Origin: Natrinema pallidum DSM 3751
GTDB lineage: Archaea; Halobacteriota; Halobacteria; Halobacteriales; Natrialbaceae
Assembly: GCF_000337615.1 (NCBI RefSeq)
Contig: NZ_AOII01000038.1
Span: 10,569 to 72,947 of the forward strand
Direction: 5' to 3'
DNA: 62,379 bases
Shown here: in pieces, positions 41,849 to 49,216 of the stretch
Layout: every line of letters begins with the position of its first letter
Position numbering within the stretch: position 1 is the stretch's first letter
The notes under the pieces: model-generated
The model's input: the letters and a program-made list of their open reading frames with translations, nothing else
Databases searched by the model: none
Told to the model about the DNA's origin: nothing
Translations under genes and position numbers: made by a program

Positions 41849-42196
41849 GTGAGTCAACAACAGCGTCCGAACGACGTCTCGATCGACGATATTCCAGTCG
41901 ACGTATCGAACACCCAATCAGGCGAGGTCGATCCCGCTGAGGTACCCGAGGAAATCCGATCGATCACTCGTGGACTCGCAAGCGAGCAACCGCCGACGAA
42001 TCCGCTCGTCGTCCTGAAGGCCGCCCGCTGGTGGTATATACATGGCAAGGGTGGGACCGATCCCGCGTTCCAGTGGGCGATCGAGTGGGCACGACACCTC
42101 GCGACGGACACGCCGAGCGATGTCGACCAGTTCGACGCGTTCCTTGAGTACCTCGTCACGGTCGGCTTCGCTGACGAGAAAGCAGCGCTCCGATAG
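41849..42196 (+). CDS. Accessory protein, function unknown
   Basis: A 115-residue acidic protein, GTG start at 41849 (MSQQQRPNDVSIDDIPVDV). Residues 55-110 are helical (PLVVLKAARWWYIHGKGGTDPAFQWAIEWARHL). No family recognised. It sits in an operon-like string with the DUF6610-like gene upstream and the ArdC-like gene downstream. Confidence 0.55.
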   Translation: MSQQQRPNDVSIDDIPVDVSNTQSGEVDPAEVPEEIRSITRGLASEQPPTNPLVVLKAARWWYIHGKGGTDPAFQWAIEWARHLATDTPSDVDQFDAFLEYLVTVGFADEKAALR

Positions 42197-42230
42197 CAGC
42201 CCCGATCTAAACCCCCCGAAGTCGCGCCGA

Positions 42231-42262
42231 TGTTTATTGTGCGCCCCCGAGGGGTGCGGCGC
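42231..42262 (+). promoter_or_regulatory. Family B element 16
   Basis: ATGTTTATTGTG and GCGCC (42241-42245) pairing with GGCGC (42258-42262), or a 7-bp fold including one wobble with GGGGTGC. Core GAGGGGTGCGG. The gene starts at 42297. Confidence 0.7.
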
Positions 42263-42296
42263 GTCCTGACTTCTCGGAGACGTCGTCGTACTCGAT

Positions 42297-43238
42297 GTGA
42301 TGCAATCCATGATGACAGCTAGTGAGTCGGGAGTCTCGTTCGAGGAAACCGACACCCGACACGACGAGATGCACAGTACGATCGAAGACTGGATCGACGA
42401 GCTCGTCGCAGACGTCGACGAGGCAAAAGCCAGCCAACAGTTCCAGGAGTGGCTCGATGTCCAGTCCCGATTCCATGACTACTCACATCGCAACACCCTC
42501 CTGATCAAACTCCAGTATCCCGAGGCGACCCGCGTGGCGGGCTACAATACGTGGAGATCGGAGTTCGACCGGCATGTCCAAGAGGGCGAACAGGCGATCT
42601 GGATCTGGGCACCCATTATTACGAAGCAGTGCCCGGAGTGCGAGAACTCACCGAGCTACCACGAGCAAAGCGACTGTGACTACGACGAGACACCGCCCGA
42701 GGAGTGGTCGAAAGGACTGGTTGGATTCAAACCAACGGCAGTCTTCGATGTGTCTCAAACCGAGGGCGAACCGCTACCCGAGCTGGAAACCGAGGCAGCT
42801 GGTGACGCCGACGACCTGGTGCCAGCGCTCCTTGATGCGGCAGCTACTCTCGATGTCGACGTCCGTGTCGTCGACGCTGCCGAGTGGGAGCATGGCGACG
42901 CGAAAGGCGTCTGCAAACACCGGACTCTCCACGAGGGCCAGCCCGTCGTCGAAGCGAAAGCCCGCTCAAATCAGGCCGATCTCGCGGTGACATTGGTTCA
43001 CGAGTACGCCCACGCGCTGCTTCATTTCGATGGCGACGACGAGCCCGAGCGCGCAAAACGCGAGGTCGAAGCGGAAGCCGTTGCGTACATCGTCGGGCGG
43101 TATTTCAACCTGGATACGAGCGGGTCAGCGTTCTATCTTGCCGCGTGGCAGGACGACGATGCGGAGAGCATTCAGGAGCGACTCGGCCGGATCAGTTCGA
43201 CCGCGCAGGAGATCATCGGGACGGTCGCCGAGAGCTGA
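42297..43238 (+). CDS. ardC: ArdC-like antirestriction protein with metallopeptidase motif
   Basis: A 313-residue protein (GTG 42297; ATG 42300, 42309 and 42312 also possible). Residues about 45-140 match the ArdC N-terminal ssDNA-binding domain (FHDYSHRNTLLIKLQYPEATRVAGYNTW, QAIWIWAPI). The C-terminal part has a zinc-metallopeptidase motif, HEYAH (residues 235-239). ArdC of conjugative plasmids binds single-stranded DNA and protects incoming DNA from restriction. Its presence in a conjugative element fits that role. A Cys-rich insertion (about 107-125) is unusual. Confidence 0.8.
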   Translation: MMQSMMTASESGVSFEETDTRHDEMHSTIEDWIDELVADVDEAKASQQFQEWLDVQSRFHDYSHRNTLLIKLQYPEATRVAGYNTWRSEFDRHVQEGEQAIWIWAPIITKQCPECENSPSYHEQSDCDYDETPPEEWSKGLVGFKPTAVFDVSQTEGEPLPELETEAAGDADDLVPALLDAAATLDVDVRVVDAAEWEHGDAKGVCKHRTLHEGQPVVEAKARSNQADLAVTLVHEYAHALLHFDGDDEPERAKREVEAEAVAYIVGRYFNLDTSGSAFYLAAWQDDDAESIQERLGRISSTAQEIIGTVAES

Positions 43239-43256
43239 ACACGCCTTCCCCGGCTG

Positions 43257-43299
43257 TTAACCAACGCCTTGGGGGTATCTTGTCCACTCTGTTGGTTAA
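43257..43299 (+). promoter_or_regulatory. Family A dyad 6, without a downstream plus-strand gene
   Basis: TTAACCAACG, 23 bases, TGTTGGTTAA (9 bp pairing plus one mismatch). It lies between the convergent ends of the ArdC-like gene and the minus-strand nucleotidyltransferase remnant, so it is not upstream of any gene. Confidence 0.75.
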
Positions 43300-43363
43300 T
43301 TCGTTCGGCGTCCGCTCCTGCGTGTTTCGATCGGTCCCAAGACATACCCACCGGCAGTCGATG

Positions 43364-44058
43364 TTATAGTTCAGAATCGATTCGGCGCTGCTGGTCACGA
43401 AGGAACTCAACGACTGCATCGATATCCTGTTCGGGAACCGTTTGCTGTTCGAAGACCCCTTTGAACGCGTCCGCAAAATCCTCCGACGTGAGTCGGTCGA
43501 GGACAGTCTCGATGCGACCAGCGAGCTTCTCGGACTCCCCGCGATGCAGATGAGTCGCGATCCGGTCGAAATCCGCGCCAGCAGCCAGCACCACCAGATC
43601 CCGGGAGTCTGCCTTGCGACCACTGTGAAGTTTCACGGCAAACAGCAACTCCCGTTCCGGAATCCGGGCTCTTACCGGACGCCCGGTTCGCAGTTCCTGA
43701 GTGACAGAGTGCTGGGCCAGATAGCGATACGACCATTCAGCTTCCGTCTGGCGACAGCCCAGCGCGTCGACCATCGCGTCGAATCGAACCGGATTCCCGA
43801 TGTCCTTCTCAAACCGGATGGTACGGCCCTCGTAGAGCTCATTTCGCTCGACATCGGCCGTTTTCTCGTAGCCGCGGTCGGTGAGAAGCTCGGTGTAGTC
43901 GCCGACGCTTGTGCCGGAATGACGACGTCGACATCCGTCGTGAAGCGCTGATTGAACGCCGCAATCGCCCACCCACCGACGAGCACGTACGGCAGATCAG
44001 CATCAATGACGGCCTCCAGGGTGTCCAGCAATTCATCTTCGCGTTCACCGAGGCTCAT
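43364..44058 (-). pseudogene. Nucleotidyltransferase-type toxin (AbiEii-like), frameshifted
   Basis: The frame starting at 44058 encodes MSLGEREDELLDTLEAVIDA and then YVLVGGWAIAAFNQRFTTDVDVVIP, the GG...DVD core of AbiEii/MNT-type nucleotidyltransferases. Around 43915 it passes into the frame ending at 43364, which continues DYTELLTDRGYEKTADVERN and ERELLFAVKLHSGRKADSRDLVVLA. A single indel would restore one protein of about 231 residues. Its start overlaps the upstream winged-helix gene by 4 bases, as in AbiE-type toxin-antitoxin pairs. Either natural inactivation or a sequencing error. Confidence 0.7.
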
Positions 44059-44729
44059 GCATTGAGACGCGGATCCTCGTGGGATGCGTCGATATCGCGG
44101 TCGTACTCATCGGCGATCATCTCCAACGCCGGCTCGTAGTTCACTCGGTACTCCAACATGTGCTCGATTGCCTCATCCAACGGAATGACCGGATTGCCGT
44201 CGACCCACTCACGGGTGATGTCCCCACTCGTCGGGAACAACACGTACGAGACAGTCGCATCGTAGTCGGTTGCATCCGGCCGCTCTTCGATCCGGCTCGG
44301 AACCCCGAACTCATCAAAGAACGCCGTCCACTGGTCGACATCCTGGTCGGCGACCTGGATGAAGATCGGGTAGTCGTCGTGGCCGCGGGCGATCTGATAG
44401 CCGCCGTGGGTCCAGACGTAGACGCCGTCGATTTTCGTGTACGCAAAGGGCATCCCGGCGAAGTGTGGAATGACGTAGCCGTCGTCGATCGAGGGGGGAA
44501 CAGCGCGGGAAATGGCCGCGACGAGATCGTAGTAGCGATCCCTGACAGCGTACTTCTCGATGTAGACGCCGTCCTCACGTCGGATGAAGCCTGCGTCCTC
44601 CAACCGCTCGATCCAGTCGTAGACCCACGAGTAGGAGCCGTCGATCTTCTGGGCGATCCGACGGATCGAGTCGCCCGGCCGGGCCGCGACCATGATCTTC
44701 GCCGCGGTCTCGTCGACGTATTCCATCAT
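44055..44729 (-). CDS. Winged-helix antitoxin-like protein (AbiEi-like)
   Basis: A 224-residue protein. Residues about 10-60 form a winged helix-turn-helix (GDSIRRIAQKIDGSYSWVYDWIERLEDAGFIRREDGVYI). The rest is alpha/beta (AFFDEFGVPSRIEERPDAT, VSYVLFPTSGDITREWVDG). Gene order and the 4-base overlap with a nucleotidyltransferase match AbiE-type toxin-antitoxin operons, in which AbiEi represses its own promoter. A 7-bp inverted repeat lies 54 bases upstream. The partner gene is frameshifted. Confidence 0.72.
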   Translation of the reverse strand: MMEYVDETAAKIMVAARPGDSIRRIAQKIDGSYSWVYDWIERLEDAGFIRREDGVYIEKYAVRDRYYDLVAAISRAVPPSIDDGYVIPHFAGMPFAYTKIDGVYVWTHGGYQIARGHDDYPIFIQVADQDVDQWTAFFDEFGVPSRIEERPDATDYDATVSYVLFPTSGDITREWVDGNPVIPLDEAIEHMLEYRVNYEPALEMIADEYDRDIDASHEDPRLNA

Positions 44730-44782
44730 CGTTAGTTATCGGTATCGCATCTAACGGTATTAGTCTTGTCCCCCATATTCCC

Positions 44783-44800
44783 TATAGAGTTATCTCTATA
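44783..44800 (-). promoter_or_regulatory. Inverted repeat upstream of the AbiEi-like gene
   Basis: TATAGAG, four bases, CTCTATA (44783-44789 and 44794-44800), 54 bases before the start at 44729. AT-rich and palindromic, it may hold the promoter TATA and an autoregulatory operator. Confidence 0.5.
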
Positions 44801-44860
44801 CAGATATACTATTCTTGGCTCCGGTAATCCGATCCGGCTTAGAATTTGAGCAGAGATGAA

Positions 44861-44902
44861 TTAACCAACAGAGGATACGATGGATCGCTATTCGTTGGTT
44901 AA
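44861..44902 (+). promoter_or_regulatory. Family A dyad 7
   Basis: TTAACCAACA, 22 bases, CGTTGGTTAA (9 bp pairing plus one mismatch). Directly followed by a family B element and the gene at 44954. Confidence 0.8.
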
Positions 44903-44934
44903 GTCTATCAGCGCCCGCCGAGGGGCGGAGGCGC
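44903..44934 (+). promoter_or_regulatory. Family B element 17
   Basis: Directly adjoins dyad A7, whose TTAA takes the place of the T-run. Outer stem 44911-44915 with 44930-44934, or inner stem 44912-44916 with 44923-44927. Start codon 44954. Confidence 0.65.
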
Positions 44935-44953
44935 AGTCCGGTCTCCACGAACT

Positions 44954-45772
44954 ATGACCGACCGATATCTAACGACTGTTCTCGACGAGGCAGGGCGAGT
45001 CGCAGAGCACCACGAGCAGGTCGCCCAATCTTCGGACCATCCGGAACACGAGTATCTTCGGTACGCCGTCCTTCGGCTGCTCGAAGGCGCGGCTGACGAG
45101 ACATCTGTGGAGATACCGCAGATTGACGGCGTGACTGTCGGCTACGGAGAGGACGACGCGATGTGCAACAGTTGGGACGACGACGTTGAGTGGTGGGAGA
45201 CGGTTCCGCCGCAGGAGGCTTGTACTCGATTCCGGGTGTTCTACCCCGACGAGTACGACGCTGTTCCGCGAGTCATCGTCGACGTGATGACAGCACTCGG
45301 GGCGTGGCGCGTCTGGAACGGGAGCGCTGCCGCCTGTGGCTCCTACGACCATCGCGAGCGGCGGGAAGTCCACTATCTGTGGCCGGAGGGGCATCCGGTC
45401 GAGGCCCTGCTTGCGAATCGGCTCCAGGATCCCGAAGCTGCGGTTGCCTCAGACGGCGGCCGCTCCGGCGACGTGCGCGATCGGATGGTCGTCACGGAGC
45501 ACTCGCCCCAGTACGACGACCTCGAGCCGCGAACCAGCCGTGCCGTCGACGAATCGATGGCCGTCTCGCTGCTTGAAAAGGGTGGCCGCTATGAGGTCCG
45601 ATCGGCGTCCGGAAACTGGTACGAAGTCGACGTGATCAGCGAGTCGTGTACGTGTCCAGACTGGCGGAAGCGTACGCCCGAGGGGGGCTGTAAACACCTC
45701 CGGCGAGTCGATCAGGAGATCAAGCAGGGGCGGGTCCCACGACCTGATGGTCGACTCCCCTCTAACTCGTAG
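44954..45772 (+). CDS. SWIM zinc-finger protein
   Basis: A 272-residue protein with a C-terminal SWIM motif, CTCPDWRKRTPEGGCKHL (about residues 235-252). SWIM domains bind DNA or protein partners and occur in recombination accessory proteins. The N-terminal 170 residues are alpha/beta (TRFRVFYPDEYDAVPRVIVDVMTALGAWRVWNG) and unrecognised. A single-gene unit between dyads A7 and A8. A role in recombination or DNA processing is only suggested by the finger. Confidence 0.72.
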   Translation: MTDRYLTTVLDEAGRVAEHHEQVAQSSDHPEHEYLRYAVLRLLEGAADETSVEIPQIDGVTVGYGEDDAMCNSWDDDVEWWETVPPQEACTRFRVFYPDEYDAVPRVIVDVMTALGAWRVWNGSAAACGSYDHRERREVHYLWPEGHPVEALLANRLQDPEAAVASDGGRSGDVRDRMVVTEHSPQYDDLEPRTSRAVDESMAVSLLEKGGRYEVRSASGNWYEVDVISESCTCPDWRKRTPEGGCKHLRRVDQEIKQGRVPRPDGRLPSNS

Positions 45773-45890
45773 AATCGTCCAGAGTTCGAGGACACTCGAA
45801 GGGCTGTAACATCAGACGAAACTCATTAATACAGAGTTTCGAGTAGTGTTACCGCTGCTGAAGGACCGTTGTGAGCGGTTGGTTACGGAT

Positions 45891-45931
45891 TTAACCAACA
45901 AAACTATGCCTCTTGCCTCTGTGTTGGTTAA
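45891..45931 (+). promoter_or_regulatory. Family A dyad 8
   Basis: TTAACCAACA, 21 bases, TGTTGGTTAA. It ends 13 bases before the start codon at 45945, closer than any other copy. An extra half-site, GGTTGGTTA, lies just upstream at about 45877-45885, and an ORB-like GTTTCGAGTAGTGTTA at about 45836. Confidence 0.8.
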
Positions 45932-45944
45932 CACAGATCGGCCC

Positions 45945-46268
45945 ATGTCCTACAAGCCACCGACCCCTCCAGCGGACCTCCCCACGGATGTCGTCGACAC
46001 ACTCGACGACTACTCGCCCAAGCTGCTCCGAGACGTTGCCCACTATGCCGAGGACCTCGCCGAGCATCGCGAGCGCCAGGCCCGCCTTGCCGAAGCGGAG
46101 GAGGAAGACGAGATCGACGAGCGACCCGATGACCTCCCCGATGATGTCCCGACGAAGGCGACGATCACGATCAAGGAGATCAACGACAACCGCTACTACT
46201 ACTGGCAGTGGAGAGAGGAGGATAAGGTGACGTCAAAGTACAAAGGTCCAGTCAGTCCGGATGAGTAA
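45945..46268 (+). CDS. Small DUF6788-like protein
   Basis: A 107-residue protein from ATG 45945. An acidic helical middle (KLLRDVAHYAEDLAEHRERQARLAEAEEED) precedes the conserved-looking end, ITIKEINDNRYYYWQWREEDKVTSKYKGPV, which recalls the DUF6788 pattern of small archaeal plasmid proteins. Dyad A8 ends 13 bases before its start, so its binding factor would block translation initiation or transcription directly. Function unknown. Confidence 0.6.
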   Translation: MSYKPPTPPADLPTDVVDTLDDYSPKLLRDVAHYAEDLAEHRERQARLAEAEEEDEIDERPDDLPDDVPTKATITIKEINDNRYYYWQWREEDKVTSKYKGPVSPDE

Positions 46269-46356
46269 ACCTACTCGGGCCCCCACCCCGCGTTGCCGTC
46301 GTTTCCTCGCAGTCTCCCCATTATCGCTGATACTGACGGCAAAGAAATCGTAGGAA

Positions 46357-46548
46357 CCCCCCGTTATCGAGTTGTAAATGGGAAAGGGTGAGGAGATAGT
46401 ACAGCACATCGCCCGGCATATCGAATCGCTTGGCTCACCCACCCCCCGTTTTCGAGTAGTAACGAGACATCCCGACGACCGACACTCCCCATTTTCGAGT
46501 TGTAACACATCACGCGGGATACGAACCCCCCCCGTTTTCGAGAAGTAA
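46357..46548 (+). repeat. Four ORB repeats downstream of orc1/cdc6
   Basis: Consensus CCCCGTTTTCGAGTWGTAA. Copies at 46357-46377, 46442-46462, 46486-46505 and 46526-46548, all in the same orientation. They match the repeats on the other side of the orc1/cdc6 gene and are probably Orc1/Cdc6 binding sites. Confidence 0.8.
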
Positions 46549-46571
46549 GTGCAGGAAGAATACGGGCGAGA

Positions 46572-48071
46572 TTAGTTCTTACTCCGGAACTGCTTCAGCC
46601 GTTCGCGGACAACTGCACTGATTGTCGCCTCTTCGTGAGCTAGATCTTCGAACCGGGAATCCTCACGGATCGTCTCCATGATCGTTTCCGGATCCTCAGA
46701 GAGGGAGAAATACATATGCACTCCTCTGCCTCGACCCTTACCTCGACGCTCGAAGTCCAACACACCGTACGTACTCTGCTCAGTGACGTGATTTACGAAC
46801 GTCTCGCGACTGTACTGGTCCGCGTCCAACGTATCAGCAATGAATTGGTACGTCTTGAACGCTGGTCCAGCAGGGATCCACTCAGGGTGTTCTCTTGCGT
46901 AGTTGGCCGTTGCCGCCACGGCGTAGATAGAGAGTTTCTTTTGAGTCGAAATTCCGCTGATATGGCGGAGTTTGCGGTTTTCGGTGTATTTCTCCTGGGC
47001 TTCACGGACATCAGTCTCAGTAACCGTGTCAGCTCCACGCCGCTCAGCTAATTCGCCAGCCCATCTGAGGAGATCAATCGCCTTCCGCGCATCCCCATGC
47101 GTTTGGGATCCGAACGCGGCAACAAGCGGAATGACATCATCTGCAAGTGATTCTGGCTTGAAGGCGTCCTCCCGGTTGTGGAGAATACTACGGAGTTGCG
47201 TCGCATCGTAATCGTCGAAGAAGATGTCGTCGGGATTGTAGGAACTTTGTGCGCGGCTGTTGAGGTCCTTCATGAAGTCGGCGTAGTTCGTGATCGTCGT
47301 GAGTGAAATGGGACCATCAAAGTCGGCGAGTTTGCGAGCCCGTGAAAGCTGGTAGATGAGAGAATTGTACTCTGCTTCCTGATACGGTCCCTCGAGCATA
47401 TCGATTTCATCGAGGATGAAGATGACACCATCGTAATACTCTCGCATAAGTTCGTACAGTCGCTCGAGCTTCTGATCCGTTGAGACGCCGGTTTGGGGAA
47501 CACCAGGATCGACACCGAGATCGTTGGCAGCAGCTTTAACTAGCCGGTAGACAGCCCGATCCGCAGTCTTCGGTCCCTCGCAGTTGATAGAGAGGACCCC
47601 GAAGGTCTTGTCTTGTGATTCACATAGTTCGACAATCTGTTTGCAGACCGCATGAATGATGAGCGACTTCCCCGTTCCAGATGGCCCACTCAGGAGCATA
47701 TCGGGGATCCCTTCATTCTGGAGGACCGGTTTTAGATTATCGACGACACGGCCCAGCTGGTCGTCGCGACCGACGATACGGTCCTCGTCGATGATAGTAT
47801 CTGACCGGACGAGGTCTTTGTTCGCGAACACGCCACCGGACGACTCGGTTTGGAGCCGATCACGAATCGAGATGCCACCACCGTCGCCGTTAGTTGCTTC
47901 TTGAGACGAATCGGCGGGATCTGATCCATTTCCGAAGGTCGTTTGTGACGTGCCAGGAGACGCCACCTCCTCATCCATCGACTCGGGATTTTCAGGATCA
48001 GCAGAAGAAGATTCACGATCCTCCTTACTTTCCGGATTATTCGATCCTGCTCTACGTCCCTCTCGTCCCAT
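46572..48071 (-). CDS. orc1/cdc6: Orc1/Cdc6 replication initiator
   Basis: A 499-residue AAA+ initiator with a disordered acidic N-terminal extension (about 85 residues). Walker A is GPSGTGKS (residues 129-136), Walker B is ILDEID (Asp221). The sensor and lid region follow, and a C-terminal winged helix binds origin repeats. Orc1/Cdc6 melts the origin and loads the MCM helicase. ORB repeats lie on both sides of the gene, and a TTTTTATA box at 48095-48102, 24 bases before the start, gives a leaderless transcript. This is the main initiator of the replicon. Confidence 0.92.
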   Translation of the reverse strand: MGREGRRAGSNNPESKEDRESSSADPENPESMDEEVASPGTSQTTFGNGSDPADSSQEATNGDGGGISIRDRLQTESSGGVFANKDLVRSDTIIDEDRIVGRDDQLGRVVDNLKPVLQNEGIPDMLLSGPSGTGKSLIIHAVCKQIVELCESQDKTFGVLSINCEGPKTADRAVYRLVKAAANDLGVDPGVPQTGVSTDQKLERLYELMREYYDGVIFILDEIDMLEGPYQEAEYNSLIYQLSRARKLADFDGPISLTTITNYADFMKDLNSRAQSSYNPDDIFFDDYDATQLRSILHNREDAFKPESLADDVIPLVAAFGSQTHGDARKAIDLLRWAGELAERRGADTVTETDVREAQEKYTENRKLRHISGISTQKKLSIYAVAATANYAREHPEWIPAGPAFKTYQFIADTLDADQYSRETFVNHVTEQSTYGVLDFERRGKGRGRGVHMYFSLSEDPETIMETIREDSRFEDLAHEEATISAVVRERLKQFRSKN

Positions 48072-48094
48072 TATGAATCCCCTCGAACCCTGGG

Positions 48095-48102
48095 TATAAA
48101 AA
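48095..48102 (-). promoter_or_regulatory. TATA box of orc1/cdc6
   Basis: TTTTTATA on the minus strand, 24 bases before the orc1/cdc6 start codon at 48071. Confidence 0.65.
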
Positions 48103-48107
48103 TGTGG

Positions 48108-48960
48108 ACCCTTGTGGAGTTGTAACCGGGCGAAAACAGGCTATCTAACGACTACAGACCCGTATCCTCTGAATGAATCGGATACCGTCTTCGGAATCTA
48201 TCCCCCTCCGTTGTCGATTTGTAACGGTTCGACGATAGCGAGCTTCGTCGATCTTCCTCGATGGGCCGGACCCCCCGTTTTCGAGTTGTAAGATGTTGGG
48301 GAGCGGTAACACACCTGGTTCGATGCTCCCACCCTCACGTTGTAAGGAGAAGTGAGTCGAGGTGGGTCTCGGAGTAAAATCCACATAATCCGGATTTTGT
48401 GAATGTTGCTCAGGGTGATACGGTCTTTCTCACACTCCCCGTTTTCGAGTAGTAAGCGCCAGAATAGTTGCGAAAGAACGACGCTCGTAGAACCCGTTCA
48501 CGAGTGAGAGGAATGCCGGGTTTCGGACATGATTGCTGGTGAAGCTGCTTTGGTGATCTCGAATGTTTCACCCCCTCCCCCCTTTTTCGAGTTGTAAGTC
48601 GATGGGAACAGGTCACACCAGACGCCATGTAACGAGCGTTGAGTTAACAGAAGTTGGCGTAGAGGCGATGAGACATGATAGTACACGGGATCAGAACCAC
48701 GGACGAGATGAAGAGGTTATCTACTCCAGAGATCTTAATCGTCTAGCCGGAGCTAGACGATTTGTTTTCTTTGTCTCTAGTGCGGTTATGGTAAGGTAAT
48801 GTGCAACATAAACTTTCGCATTTTTAGTCACAAGTTAGAAGATGAGGTGCTCACCCCCTCTATCGTGTATATCTGCCACAATCAGCTATTTTGCAGTCTC
48901 TCTTGCTATTCACCCCTCCCCGCCGTGACGAGTTTACAACTCGAAAAAGGGGGGAGGGGG
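48108..48960. repeat. Replication origin: ORB repeats flanking an AT-rich unwinding region
   Basis: Same-orientation ORB copies lie at 48202-48224, 48271-48291, 48331-48345 (weak), 48436-48455 and 48571-48597, plus a weak half copy at 48108-48125. One inverted copy lies at 48934-48960. Between the last forward and the inverted copy (48598-48933) is an AT-rich tract without an evident gene. Inverted ORBs around an AT-rich DUE next to orc1/cdc6 is the standard haloarchaeal origin layout. Confidence 0.82.
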
Positions 48961-49100
48961 TTCGTCTGGTTTAGTCTGTGATACCGATTTTGATGAATGA
49001 GGAGTTCAAACGTTGTCGGACTTCGATTCCGGCACTAATTCGTAATTTCCTATCTTCTGAGCCGGTTCCCTCGAACACTTGGATCCAAATCGTCTCACTA

Positions 49101-49142
49101 TTAACCAACATCAGCAGTTCCATAGCTTGGACTGTTGGTTAA
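49101..49142 (+). promoter_or_regulatory. Family A dyad 9
   Basis: TTAACCAACA, 22 bases, TGTTGGTTAA. It lies between the origin and the gene at 49217. Confidence 0.8.
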
Positions 49143-49216
49143 CAGCTGCTAACTCAGCCCCAATTTCTGTATGTTCGGAATATTAATGCTTGATATCCCG
49201 TTGTATGGAGTGCGCT

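Noticed and set aside
46233-46508. A 91-codon minus frame over the ORB repeats
   Set aside because: It arises from the repeated C-runs and CGAGTTGTAA words and has no protein-like features.
7616-49142. A dyads as integron attC sites
   Set aside because: The half sites do not match the RYYYAAC/GTTRRRY consensus at the needed positions, and no IntI-type gene is present. The cassette analogy is kept only as a test.
7616-49142. A dyads as MITEs or IS remnants
   Set aside because: Only the arms are conserved, spacers of 20-23 bases are unrelated, and there are no target duplications.
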